DNA from: Platycnemis pennipes | Lineage: Eukaryota > Arthropoda > Insecta > Odonata > Platycnemididae | DNA: 64,000 nt | Direction: 5' to 3' | Assembly: GCA_933228895.1 (NCBI GenBank) | Contig: OW121850.1 | Coordinates: 32,497,773 to 32,561,772 of the forward strand | In this document: positions 45,576 through 57,291 of the stretch, one piece after another | Layout: each line of letters begins with the position of its first letter | Numbering within the stretch: the first letter of the stretch is position 1 | Position numbers and translations under genes: made by a program | Notes under the pieces: generated by a model | Seen by the model: only the letters and a program-made list of their open reading frames with translations | Database searches by the model: none | What the model was told of the DNA's origin: nothing

Positions 45576-46758
45576 TGAGTAGAAGCCCGGTATAGTGAGT
45601 ACGGCTTATTGCGAGAATCGCGTTATAGCGAGTGATTGTCTTTGTACCGCCAAAAGGCCTATGTTTTACGTGTAAAATAAAGCGGATATAGCGAGGCCAA
45701 AAAGTTCCTTCCAAGGAATACGCTCGGTATTACGACAGATATCTCTCGAGGGCAATGCACCACCTAGCAAAAATAAACTATTTTGCTTTGTATTATCTGC
45801 TAATTAAACTAAAAATACAAGATGTGTGCCATATCTACAACATCTAAAGCCAGTTATGTCCAAACTTTAGCGATTTACGACCTTCAGTACACTCTGCACG
45901 CTCCCATTTTACGTTCTTTTGTTAGGCCCAGTCATCAGTGGGAGGGGAATGGGAAGACGACGAGCAAGATAAGAGTAGGAGAGGGAGTTAGGTCTAGGCA
46001 TGGGCAATATTGATAATTTGATATCGGGATACGATAATTTTAGCATATCGTAAGGTGGCGATAACCGTAACTCATATCGTGACAATAAATATCGTTTTGT
46101 TGTTCGTTTCTAATAACTGAAAATGGCACCATATACTTCATGAACTATTTGACATCATGACTCGCGCATTGAGTGTAATGTAATTTATTACTAATTATGG
46201 TAGGTATACTGAATGCTTTCAAATTTTATTTTTTATAAGTACAGTAAAACCTCGCTTTTACACCCCCGCAATTTACGTTTTCCCGCAATTTACGACTTTT
46301 TCATCAAGTCCCGATGATTTATATATCTCCACAGTGTTATGTCTTCCCCGTATTTACACTTACGAAATTTCAAATGGTCCGCCATTTACGCTAGGCCGCC
46401 GAAAGGAACATGGCGGATAGCGTATCACAACCATATGAGGAACGAAATGGAAATCGGCCGAAAAAGTTTCGGGACATTTGCAAGCGAAAGACCTTTGAAT
46501 TACAATAAAGTTTCTAATTCCTTCTATTTCTGGGTTCATCTCATATTTTCGTAATAAACTCGTTTTAATTCTTCCAGAGGCAAATCAGGTAAAATTATAA
46601 CAATTGTGCTAGTTCCCCAAATGCCTTATATTACGTTACGAGTGGCAATTATGCGGTAAAATCATGAAGGATATGTATCTTCCATCGTAAAACTGTATTC
46701 CGGGAAGAAGTTGGCTGTAATTATGTGAAATAAAACGATGATATGCACTTCTCTTTAA

Positions 46759-49069
46759 CCCTCCGTTGGTCGCGCGGCGTCTATCAGACGCCAAGCAATA
46801 TTCTTTTCTATGCCCACATCGTGTTTTAATAGTTGGGAGACTCACCTTCCTGGTATCTTATTATTTTATGCTTCTCAAATAGTCACCAATATGTTTATAC
46901 GTTTTGTCGCATTTCTGGATTAAATATTGAGATTTTGTTGTTTTCGGAGTGTAGTGGACGCCACGCGACAACTTGAGTTACAATACGTTATATGCTAATA
47001 CCTTTGCGATATTCATTCCAACCTTTCAAATACGTTTAATAATTTAAACAAACAACTAATAAATGTATTACATTTAGGATACGCGTGTAATACATACGCA
47101 TTTTTGATTGTAAATAATAAAAACGTTGACTGAAACTATTATTGCAAAAAAAAATTATTATGGTTCTCATATAATTTGAGTGATCATTGGCATATACAAC
47201 ATCGTTTCCCCCTGCCATACACTTTTGTGGTGGCTTTCAGGGTATTATATGGATATAGATGAATAACATTTCCCATAAATATACACATAACAATATTGTA
47301 GTGGCATTGAATAAATACTTTTCAATCTGATAGGAGAAAATGTTTTGGTTCAAGTTCGATTGAACGTGCTATCAAAATAAAATGTTTCCAAAATCCGTAA
47401 TGTCGCCTGTAAAGTCAGAATTATTTGCTAGGCTTTAGCAAAATCCGTATGGTGAAACTTCAGTATTATTTTTTTGTCGAAAAAGTAGTAGAATCATTGG
47501 ACTGACATTATGCCGCAAATCCTGCACTCCTATGGAAATATGAGGACCGACGAGTACGACTTGTGGAATAATGATAGCACCGGGGTAGAAATTTTTCGAA
47601 TGGTAATGTCTCAGAAACGTTTTCATTTCCTCTTGCAGTATGTACGTTTTGATGACAAAATGAAAGGAAAGCTTTGGATAAACTTGCACCAATTAGGGAA
47701 GCTTTTGATTTCTTCGTCCAAAACTACCAAGAATGCTATTCCTTGAATGATTGCGTAACTATTGATGAAATGCTGGCAAAATTTGAAGGAAGGTGCAGTT
47801 TTCACCAGTACATCCCAACGAAACATGGAAAGTATGGAATAAACATATTTTTATTGACAGACTCAAGGAGTTTCTACACATCAAAATTAGAGATATATTC
47901 TGGAAAACAGCCAGATGGCCCATTTCAGGTTAGCAGTAGTCCTTATGATGTTGTAAAAAGATTGATTCTTCCAATTCGAGGCAGTGGACGCAACGTCACC
48001 GCAGATAACTGGTTTACTAGTTATGATCTAGTTACAGATATTCTAAAAAGTGACAAGCTTACATATGTGGGCACAATTAGGAAAAATAAAAGGCAGCTAC
48101 CGCCATCCTTCACATCCACACAAGGTCGGCAACAATTTACATCCCGTTTTGGTTTTCAGAAACGGTGCACTTTAGTGTCATACATACCCAAAGCCAGAAA
48201 AAAATGTCCTACTATTATCATCAATGCATCACGATTCTAATATTGATGAAGAAAAAAGTACAGCCAAAAAACCTGAAATTGTTACATTTTACAATGCTAC
48301 GAAATCTGGAGTGGACGTTGTGGATAAGTTATGCGCGACATACTCTGTTTCGAGAAACACTAATCGCTGGCCAATGGTGGTATTCTACACAATGCTCAAT
48401 GTAGGAGCAATAAATGCCCAGATAATTTATCTAGAGAATTTTATTTCCCAGAAACTTCGTAAAAGAAGGTATTTTCTCAAAACTCTGGCAAAAGAATTAG
48501 TGACGGAACACATAAAAAAGAGGCCTGAAATCACTTTTTTACCATTAGAGTTGAAGAAATGAACATTAGAACTCAGTGTAATAATCAATAATGAAACTGA
48601 AGAGAATGAATTGTGAAAGAGTACGTCTAAACGTTTTCGAAAGGAGACTGAGGAAAGTGGAACCAAAGAAAATTCCACAGCCCGAAACAGGTGTTACGTC
48701 TGTGGGTGAAAAAAAATCGAATGACGAAATACAAATTTAAAAATTGTAAAAATTTCATTTGCTTAGAGAATTCAGAAAATGTTTGCATTTACTGTTCAAG
48801 TAAAACATGTTGACATAATTTTGATGCAATTAAACCTGTAATAAATGTCAAAATAAGCAGCATTAAGTCTTTTATTAATACGAGTATCTATATCATTATT
48901 ATGCATAAATTTGTTACCCATACATGAAATTAAACATTCAATGAATCGTTTTTTGGTGTTAAAAGAGTTATTTCTACTTGCATGCACTTTCTTTAGCCAT
49001 TGCTAAATGGTGTCTGTGAGACGCCGCGCGACAAGTAGCGTTCCAAAATGTGACGCGACTGACGAAGGG
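46759..49069 (+). mobile_element. piggyBac element inserted in the Tigger
   Basis: The ends CCCTCCGTTGGTCGCGCG (left) and CCCTTCGTCAGTCGCGTC (right, read minus) are inverted and flanked on both sides by TTAA (46755-46758 and 49070-49073), the obligatory piggyBac target. Subterminal inverted motifs with GACGCCNCGCGACAA occur near 46960 and 49020. It carries a transposase at about 47500-48780. Confidence 0.9.
47510..48780 (+). pseudogene. piggyBac transposase, frameshifted
   Basis: Three overlapping frames together give most of the catalytic domain. Frame 1 has TDEYDLWNNDSTGVEIFRMV and FHFLLQYVRFDD. Frame 2 (47674-48240) has CVTIDEMLAKFEGRCSF with the first catalytic Asp, KYGINIFLLTDSRSFYTSKL, and VTADNWFTSYDLV with the second Asp. 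Frame 3 (48224-48562) has NATKSGVDVVDKLCATYSVS with the third Asp region, then TNRWPMVVFYTMLNV. Downstream, RCYVCG and CIYCSSKTC in broken frames are the terminal cysteine-rich zinc-binding domain. The N-terminal part before residue about 100 is missing or unrecognised. At least two frameshifts and a stop in the Cys-rich domain make it inactive. Confidence 0.88.
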
Positions 49070-49301
49070 TTAACAGTCATGCCTGCGAATAATTCTACGT
49101 CCTACTTGTAAGCGTCGTGTCCACGAATATAGACACTATATGTTTATATTCGTGGTTGTTTTCATGATGATCCACGCACTTAGTTTTATTCTTCCCGTGC
49201 ATTACGAAGTTCTGTCATTAATTTTAAAGTCATTCTAATCGTAGTAATCACTTTCCCTACTTTTTCCGTGACAGCGTCAAGTAACGCGAACAAAACAAAA
49301 A

Positions 49302-50840
49302 ATGGCCCACAAACGAGAGAGGAAAACGTTGTCAATAGAAGACAGGATAAAAATTTCTGGAAGAGTTGACTCGCATGTAGGTTCACGTTGTTCCCTCGCC
49401 AGAAAACTTGGGATTCCAATTAACATTGTTGTTAAAACACGCAAAACCAGTGCAGTGGAATGCGGACCAAGTGCTAGGAGGCGAAAATACGTCAAGTATT
49501 CAAAATATGATGAACTGGAAGAAATTTTGAAGGAATGGTTTCAGTGCGCCAGAGCATCTAACTTACCCATCAGTGGAGTTATTCGTAAGGAAAAGACAGA
49601 ACATGTGGCAATGAGGTTAGGAATTGAAGACTTCAAGGCTTCAAATGGATGGTTAAGCCAATTTAAAACTAGGTTCAATGTTGTGTATAAATCAATTTGT
49701 ATTGAGTCAAACAGTGTTGATCCCCAGACAGTTACACAGTGGAAGGAACATTCTTTAAGACAGCATATTGAAGGGTATGCACTAAAAGACATTTTCAATT
49801 TAGATGAGACAGGCCTTTTTTCAATGTACTTCCTCATAAGACTTTAAAGGTGAATCTTGCCATGGGGGAAAGCATTATAGTAAAGCTCGTCTGACAGTAT
49901 TGTTAGGTGCTAATGGTAGTGAGAAGTTAAGGCCATTCGTCATCGGAAAGTCGAAAATCCCAGATGTTTTAAAAACATCAAGATTTTTTTCCCACAACCT
50001 ATGCCGCTAATACCAAAGCTTGGATGACGTCACATGTCTTTCAGGAACAAATGCAAGCTCTAGATGCAAAGATGGGTGGACAAAACCGAAAAATTGTAGT
50101 ATTTTTAGACCAATGCCCAGCCCACCCAAACAATATTAATTTGAGGAATATAAAACTGGTATTCTTCCCACCCAATTGTAGCAGCCAGTTACAGCCATTA
50201 GATTTAGGGATAATCCATGTATTCAAAGTGAACTACCGCAGGATTCTGGTGAGAAAAGCTATGAATCTTATAGACAGTGGGAGGGACCCTAAGAGCTTCA
50301 AAGTCACAGTTTTCGATGCACCACACTACATAACACGATCATGGAAAGAAGTTGATGACGGAAAATTTCAAATTGTTTTAAAAAAGCAAGATTTAGTTTT
50401 TCTCAAGACTGCAACTTAGAACAGGACGAAGAACAGGATACTGAAGAACCACTGGAAGAAGGGGGAGGAGATAATAGAGCTATATGGGAGACAATGATCA
50501 GTTGCCATTATTTGGAGCTGAAATAAGTTTTTCGGATTTTGTCGGAGTGGATGAGCAATTATCAACAAGTAACTCTCTTACAATTGATGAAGCTATTGAC
50601 CTGCATATCAGTTAAGAGGTAGCAAGCGAGGAGGATGATGATGATATGGAAACACCAAAAGAAAGTGCAATCAATGCTATTTCTGCTGTTAATGTACTAC
50701 GACTATATTTATCAAGTGTTGCAGGAAGTGAGAACGAATTAGAGCTATGGGACAGAATAGAAAAGAGAGTAGAATCAATTAATACAAATAAAATGACGCA
50801 ATCAAAGATAATGGAATATTTCCAGGAGCAGGCTAGTTAA
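49302..50840 (+). pseudogene. Tigger/pogo transposase, nearly intact
   Basis: The ATG at 49302 opens a 181-codon frame with an N-terminal psq/CENP-B-type helix-turn-helix (KRERKTLSIEDRIKISGRVD). A second DNA-binding segment follows (LPISGVIRKEKTEHVAMRLG, then FKASNGWLSQFKTRFNV), then NLDETGLF with the first catalytic Asp of the DDE domain. After a frameshift at about 49825-49850 the sequence continues GGKHYSKARLTVLLGANGSE. The frame at 50024-50419 gives IVVFLDQCPAHPNNINL with the second Asp, then FFPPNCSSQLQPLDLGIIHV and FKVNYRR. A separate frame at 50646-50840 is probably the acidic/helical C-terminus. Only a few lesions separate it from an intact TIGD-type protein. The usual DN at the second Asp is DQ here. 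Confidence 0.88.
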
Positions 50841-52309
50841 ATGAACATTTATTTATGGTGTATTTTTTGTTATAGCTGAATTCAGCCAAGAATGTTTTAT
50901 TTAAATTCTGAGATAGTTCTTTGGCATAAATTTTGAGAAGACTTTTTGAGAGTAAAGGTTGGTACATATTTTTTTAAAACTAAAGGTTTAATGGATTATT
51001 AAGTCATATTTTTGTTTAGTTTATCCAAAGATTTAAATATTTTTACTTTGAGAAGATTTTTTTATTTTATGGAGTTTATGGAATATGTACTTCCGTTTTA
51101 TTTATTTATCAGCTACCACCTATGTAAAATGATCTCTTTCTGAAGACTGACATATTGTACAATCTACCTCACTGAGAGTTTGGTAGTAATAAAGAATTTT
51201 TTTGTGGACATGTTTTATAGCTACTTTTCATTTAAGGCATGATTCACTTGAAAAATAGACCATTTATCAATACTTTAAGGGATTATTTTCATTAAATTGT
51301 GCCTACCCTCGATTTACACTTTCCCGCGATTTACACTTTTTTCCCTTATCCCCCTCAAAAGTGTAAAAGAGGGGTTTTACTGTAATTGCAGCAGGTGTAG
51401 TACACCTTCAAGTTGAGTTCAGAAACTCTTATATAAAATTCAAAAACTACTTTTGCAAGTACTGCAGACTTGGAAGTAAAGTTGCAGTTTCAAAATCAAT
51501 GATGAAAATATAATAAGTAGAGGGATATTCTTAACGAAACTCATATAGAGCGGCAACCATCGACGATGTATACCAACGTTCTTCAACTTTGCATCATAGC
51601 AGGTTATCTCACGTTATTCACAGTGATGAGATACTTTTCTTACGACAATTTCGTTGAAACTGTTGTCTTTAAACCATAATTAATGTGGCAAACCCTATCA
51701 TTATGCAAAATTTAGCGCATAAACACCATGGAAACGTAGCTTAGAACAAACTTCTTTCAACATAGCTAGACTGGATGCAAAGTTACAGACTTAATGCAGA
51801 CTGGATTATTTTAGCAGAGTGAATTCAGTGCTTGATGATTATGTAGTAAAGTAATATCTCATTACCAAAGAAGATCAACACAATAAAAATAAGCTAGACA
51901 CTACGGTAAGCAATTCGCTACAGGTAGACGGTAACGGTACCTCTTCACTGAGAATTTAATGTAGTTCTTCAACATGCATAACAGTGCACTGAATGCTTTT
52001 ATGGCCGAGTCCTCTAGATGACTTTACTCAACACTACCCCATTACCAGGTCACTTTATATTTATTTTTTGGTAATCCAGAGGACTCTATTGTGGTCCAGA
52101 GTTATCTACGTCGTCGCAGAGTTAAGAACCAAAGACTTTATATGGATGCGAATGGTATGGGCGACCAATGGTGTATGGTGCAATATTCAAAAGTATTCGA
52201 GGTCGTTTATTTAGCATCACTATTTGAGATCTCGAATATCAAATATTTTCCACTATTAGAGGCATTCGAGTATTCGCGGACATTATTCGCACATCCCTAG
52301 AAGAAACCA

Positions 52310-53310
52310 ATTATAATGCTGTAAAATGCATTTTTTAGAATGTTTATTTCGACATTAATTTAGGTAAACAAAATTTTTTGTCACCTTAGATAAACTTCTA
52401 CTGAAGTTTATTCGGAATAAAAGGGTTTTCGTGACTTGAAATCAGATAACCAAGAATTGAATACTTATTTCTGTTTACCACCATATTAAATTGAAATTTA
52501 AAATACATAAAGTTAATAATATTATTTTTAAGTTTGAAGAAAACTATTATAATATATTTCAAAATTTACAAAAGTTATGAAATTTGTTAAACCCTACTTC
52601 GAAACTGTTGACTTCCATGAAACTTGAGTGGGACTGTACTGCTAAAGGTTGAAAGTATGAAGAGTATAGAGAAGTAGAGAAATTACCAGTAACTAACTAT
52701 GTTAAAACTGGTTTTTACTTTTGGAAGAATGCCTCAAACTCAGGGGTCTTGGCATACTTTACTGACAGTAAGTCCTTACCTAACTGTGCATAAATTACAC
52801 ACAAAATGTTTACCTTGTCATAGTATTACAGTAAAACCTCTACCTATTGAACTTCTTCATATCCTAAACCTTTTTTTTTTCATAATATCTTCCAGGTCCT
52901 ACCAAAATTTGCATGCAAATATATGGAGAAAACTCTTCCTATCGTACCTTTATATTTTCAAAAAAACATACTTCTTACTGAGAGTACACCCCCATGACAA
53001 GCCAACTACCTCCAAGGAGTAAAATATTCAGCGTATTCAGCTATTATGTTAGAGAAAATGATAGTAAAACTAAACTCTAACTAGACCTTGCAAACCAATG
53101 TAAACCTCTCAGATGAACTCCTATATACCCACGTACGAGATTATCATCTTACGCAGCTATTATACCTGAATCTGAAGATTTGTAATATTTTAGGGTTCAA
53201 ATGATATTTTAAGGGGAATTTAACTAAATCTGACTTCATTTTGTCAGTTCTCCATGAAATATTGATATTGTTGCGACCATACCCTTAGAAAATTACATTG
53301 TGTTTATTTA
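52310..53310. other. Gene 2 intron sequence, nothing recognised
   Basis: This is AT-rich sequence between the hAT right end and the LINE 3' portion. The 107-codon frame at 52699-53022 has no recognisable domain or splice context. Confidence 0.4.
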
Positions 53311-53314
53311 CATG

Positions 53315-53935
53315 TTGGAACTGGAAGAGGTGAAAGAGTTATGCTACCTGGGAAGCAGAGTAGCCAACGATGGACGAAACAAGAAAGAAATAGTGAGTAG
53401 AGTAGCCTAGGAAAAGAGGGCATTCTATTAAAAGAAGAATCTACTTACAGCTGGAAGTACAAGCAAGTAAGGAAGCAATTCATCAGAATGTATATCTGGA
53501 GCATGTTTCTTTATGGTAGTGAGGCATGGACAATGACAGCAGCGGAGAAGAAAAGGGTGGAAGCATTTGTAATATGGTGCTACCGAAGAATGATAAAGAT
53601 AAAATGGATCGACCTAGTGGCAAATGAAGAAGTCCTAAGAAGAGTGAGAGAAAAGAGAAGTCTGCTGAAAACTATAAAAAGAAGATGGGAAAACCTAATT
53701 GGCCATCTCTTAAGACACAATGGCCTGATGAAGACAATCGTCGAAGGAAAAGTGAACTCGATAAATGGAAAAGGCAGGCCTCATATGAGTTATATAGAAC
53801 AAGTCGTAAAGGACGTGAAAAAGAGGAACTACATTAATATGATGAGGTTGGATGATAGAAGAATCGAGTGGAGGGCTGCGTCAAACCAATTCTAGGATTG
53901 TTGACCCTTGCTGATGATGATGAATATGTTCTAAT
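53315..53935 (+). pseudogene. LINE 3' portion (same family as the 3.5-kb copy)
   Basis: Begins with ELEEVKELCYLGSRVANDGR, matching 3805-3870. After a stop and frameshift the 135-codon frame 53488-53895 reads YIWSMFLYGSEAWTMTAAEK, then RRWENLIGHLLRHNGLMKTI, GRPHMSYIEQVVKDVK and RRIEWRAASNQF. It ends in a GATGATGATGA-like tail. This is the region C-terminal to the RT in endonuclease-RT LINEs. It preserves about 250 bp that the 3.5-kb copy has lost. The copy is 5'-truncated. Confidence 0.88.
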
Positions 53936-54451
53936 ATTCCTCATGCTCTTATTATTCTGATGCAGTTGAGGCCCAAACTTGACTGATGACAATGCTTAGC
54001 GGTTGATTGATGCAGTATTCTGGGATCAATAGAAGTAAATAAAACAACAAATTTTGTTTTTACATCATGATGAATTCCCTTCACAGAGTAGGGACAGCAG
54101 GATTTGAATTATTCAGCTGGTACTACGGTGCCTAGCCCCTAACCTAATGCAAACTAAGGTGTCACTCTCACTCATTTGTGATCAACAGAATAGTTGGTTT
54201 GATTTCTAACCAGTCAAGATATTCCAGTCCATTAAGTATTCAATATATTTTAGGTAGATGGCATATCTTTCCTGTAATTTTCTTTCCTAATAACTCAATT
54301 GAAAGGTGGTTAGAGAGCATTAAGAGCATATGCAGTCTTGTTAAAGAGGGAAAATTGGTCATACTAAGAAAAGAAAATCTTTCGAGGACTGACCATGTTA
54401 TAGTGAATATCATTTTGGGTAAATTTGGGCTAACGGAAGGATAACTATAGA

Positions 54452-54560
54452 CAGTGGAAGCTTGGTATAACGAGTGGTCACAATGCCTGGGAAATCACTC
54501 GCTATAGCGAGCGCTCGTCATATCTGAAGGTTATGGATTAAGCCTCTCAATTCCCACAAT
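54452..54560 (+). mobile_element. Tigger-like terminus (left)
   Basis: CAGTGGAAGCTTGGTATAAC followed by GAGTGGTC resembles the terminus at 57257-57288 in inverted orientation, and also a scrap near 45576 (GTAGAAGCCCGGTATAGTGA). The internal CTCGCTATAGCGAGCG is palindromic. The flank here is GA where TA would be expected. No transposase is seen near it. Confidence 0.6.
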
Positions 54561-56030
54561 TGTTCTTCCTTTTGGTTTTTCTTTCGTTACCATGCCATTA
54601 GAAACAGGTAGAAAAACCATTTTCGTGCATATTTATCAATTATTTTGCAAATTAAATCTACCAAAACAATAATTTACGCTTTCCTGAAGTTTTTGAGGGT
54701 TAATAAGTACTTCCATTGGTTAAGAAAGTTGTAATGATACGCCGAAACACAGCATTTATCGGTGGTCACAATATTTCGTTTGTATGTAATTATCTATTCC
54801 TGGCTGTTCCTTAAATTCACATTCAGTTATCTCTCGAAAATTAATTGCAGCGAGTATTTATTCACACAAGCAAATTGCTCTGTTGGTTGCTCTGCACATC
54901 GTGTGTCATACTAGTGCTGCCATCCGGAGTATCAAGAGCGAACGGAGGTAACTCCTGTGAAATACTATTGCTGAGAATTATCGATGCATTCACTCAACAT
55001 TGTATGTATCCGTGAAGTCAGGAATCAAAATAAAATAAAAACTTGCTGAACGGGATAAATTTTAATTATTCGTGACACATCGGCCCTGACAATACTTACA
55101 AAAACATTTTAAAAATGCACAAATTAACAAATGTACCAGATAACATAAGTATTCCAATTACTTCTGCTAACAGGAAAAAATAATCGAAACCAGGATACAT
55201 GAATTGTAAAATTATAAGGAAATAAATAATTCTTTGGCAATGGAAATCTTTGAAGACATTGTCGCAAGATAAAAATGCATAACAAATCAAATGCCAGACC
55301 TTTAGTACCACACAAGACAGGCTCCGCCCCTTACCCACACAACCACTCTCCCCTGTCATGTGATTGGCTAGATGCTTTTCCACTTGACCATCTTCTGCCC
55401 ATTCCACTCCTATGCGAATTTGGCTTAACAAATGAACAAATAAAAAGTGTGAGCGTGCACAATGTACGCCTGGGTGGGCCGTAAGTCGTCAGTGCATGGA
55501 CTTGATTGGACTTTAAATAATGTAAAGACGGCACAAATCTTGTATTCTAAGTTGTAGTTGACTAATAATGTTACTAAAGTCAAATACCATGCATTAATTT
55601 GGCTTGCTTTGGAGATATAAATGGAGGTGCAAGTAAGATATCAAATAAAATTGACTCGCACAAGTTGATGGTCATACAAGACTGCATATATTTTCTTACA
55701 AGGAGGGTGTATCACATATTCCATCAAATACAAGAAATTGATGACAGAAACTATTTATTGAATTCTTTCATTCGATGATTAACTGGGAAATTTTCTCTTA
55801 CACTAACTCCTCAAAAGTATAAAAATTATTGGGTTCCTGGATTCCAGCCAATCACCATTAGAGGGCCTATTCCTTAACTCCATAATTCAAATTTTAAGAG
55901 ACTGTAGGTACCTATTTATATTCTTAAAAGAAAGCACATGACTTGTGATGCCAGATCAATAAAAAAGCATTAGTAATGGAAATAAATTACCAAATTCCAG
56001 AGGCACGAACAAAACAGAGGGTTTCATTAC
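54561..56030. other. Intron sequence left of gene 2 exon B
   Basis: No supported gene or transposon. A moderately GC-rich patch at 55310-55400 (containing CCTGTCATGTGATTGGC) is unassigned. Confidence 0.35.
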
Positions 56031-56350
56031 CTGATGATCCGCTGCTTCTGGTCTTTCGTCTTGTATTGACCTCTTGCTCAGTTAGAGACTTCTCTGTACT
56101 ATCTTTACTTCTGCCAGTCACACTGCCTCCCCCTCCCCGTGTTTTAGGAGGTGGCGATGCTCGCTCCCTTGCACCAGCTTTCACCCCTGTTTGCCGCACT
56201 GATCTTCTCATTGGAGTATCATCCCGAGGTGGTGGATTTGTCAGAACTGCAGTCCCTGCGATGGTTGTGGTCTCCCTGGAACGAATTTCCCTCTTGGTGG
56301 CTGCCTCTTGATTCTTACCCTGCGTTCGGTTATTTAACCTGCTGTTTGTC
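56031..56350 (-). CDS. Gene 2 exon B: basic, Thr/Arg-rich linker
   Basis: The acceptor TTGTATATAACAG precedes an exon starting GACAAACAGC (56350). The donor is GGATCATCAG then GTAATG (56031). The 320-nt exon is open throughout in the frame set by exon A (AG plus G gives Arg). It encodes about 106 residues: TNSRLNNRTQGKNQE, KREIRSRETTTIAG, NPPPRDDTPMRRSVRQTG, ASPPPKTRGGGGSV and TRRKTRSSGSS. The composition (Arg, Lys, Thr, Ser, Pro, with a Gly run) is typical of disordered nuclear proteins. The exon is GC-richer than its surroundings, and plus-strand frames over it are shadows. No family is recognised. It lies between two inverted Tigger-like termini (54452 and 57288). Confidence 0.72.
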
Positions 56351-56606
56351 CTGTTATATACAAATAATAGATATTACTGGTATTAAAATATGTTTTACAT
56401 AACATCATGGCAATTCCAAATAAATTTGAAAATGATTTGAAGTTGTAAGAAAACTTGCAAATTCTCCTTAAAAGTACATCACAATGAAGCATTAAATTTA
56501 CACCTTTCGACTATTCTCAGTTTTTGCTACAGCCTGAGACTGAGTTACTTATTTAGTACCAAAAACAGCACTAAGGGCTTTGCATTGCGTTTTATAAAAA
56601 TATAAA

Positions 56607-56697
56607 TAGTAATAATAAATTATAATAATAAATTATAATAATAAATTATAATAATAAATTATAATAATAAATTATGATAATAAATTATAATAATAAC
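56607..56697. repeat. AT-rich minisatellite
   Basis: AATAATAAATTAT-type units repeat about seven times with near-perfect identity, one unit carrying a G. It lies in the gene 2 intron, 260 bp upstream of exon B. Confidence 0.85.
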
Positions 56698-57254
56698 AAA
56701 ACGATAAGAAACAGAACTGGAACAAGATTGATTTAATTGAAAGATCTCCCAGTGCTTAGCAACGTTGCCATGTTTACCAAAGCCTGCTGACTCCATTCTC
56801 AAATGGTTACCGGAAGTATGTTCTTTAAACTTAAATACTAGCATTAAACGTCCGATGACCTGTGCTGAAGAAAATATATTATGTACTTTAATATCTCGTG
56901 CAGGTTTTCTTAGTTTTCTAACGAATTTTTTCGGGCCAAAATTGAGATAAAAATTGTAATGCGAGGGTAGGTCATCTTACTCCCATAAGGACAATGAATT
57001 TCAACGTGAATAACCTTCACTTTCAAATCCATATATCTTCATTAAATGACTGATGATATGGCAATACTTTAACACCATTGGATAGAGAAAACGATGAACT
57101 ATAATATATTTCAAAATCAGTGTAGGTTTTCGGGCATGCCCAAATTGATAGTTCCTCCTTAACTACTGCTTAAGTCATAGGCATTGGCTGCGAAGACATA
57201 ATTCAAACATCTTCCGTAATAACAAGATTTCAACATAACGAATGAATTTTTGGC

Positions 57255-57288
57255 TCCAGACAGCATTCGTTATACAGAGCTTCTACTG
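57255..57288 (-). mobile_element. Tigger-like terminus (right, inverted)
   Basis: Read minus, CAGTAGAAGCTCTGTATAAC followed by GAATGCTGTC matches the 54452 terminus in about 19 of the first 24 positions. It is followed on the plus strand by TA. It may be the opposite end of one element that would then include gene 2 exon B, or an independent fragment. Confidence 0.6.
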
Positions 57289-57291
57289 TAT

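Larger units (their letters stand above)
46242..51382 (+). mobile_element. Tigger/pogo element with nested piggyBac
   Basis: The termini CAGTAAAACCTCGCTTTTAC (left) and CAGTAAAACCCCTCTTTTAC (right, read minus) are inverted and flanked by TA (46240-46241 and 51383-51384), the Tc1/mariner superfamily target duplication. Both ends repeat TTTACNNTTTCCCGC-like words internally. Without the piggyBac at 46759-49069 the element is about 2.8 kb, the usual size of a Tigger. Its transposase lies at 49302-50840. Confidence 0.9.
43091..52299 (-). mobile_element. hAT transposon (9.2 kb) containing nested insertions
   Basis: The termini are TAGAGATGGG on the left and, read minus, TAGGGATGTG on the right, typical of the hAT superfamily. 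A perfect 8-bp target duplication GAAGAAAC flanks it (43083-43090 and 52300-52307). The original element was far smaller: about 6 kb of the present span is a solo LTR (45014-45372), a Tigger (46242-51382) and a piggyBac inside the Tigger. Its own ZBED-like transposase runs on the minus strand. AT-rich subterminal zones with repeated TCGAAT words (43120-43200 and 52190-52280) are also typical. Confidence 0.88.
41325..56030 (-). other. Gene 2 intron (14.7 kb)
   Basis: This intron is bounded by the donor TCATCAG then GTAATG (exon end 56031) and the acceptor TTATTTTCAG (exon start 41324). It contains an 886-bp mariner/Tigger-type element, the 9.2-kb hAT nest, a LINE 3' portion and one Tigger-like terminus. 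Confidence 0.6.

Noticed and set aside
45993..46100. Terminus of a second hAT element (TAGGCATGGGCAATATTG)
   Set aside because: Resembles a hAT end, but no partner terminus or target duplication could be found.
52699..53022. 107-codon frame
   Set aside because: AT-rich intronic sequence with no domain, splice or family support.
55976..56402. Plus-strand frames over 56 kb
   Set aside because: They are shadows of the minus-strand exon B, which has matching splice sites and phase.
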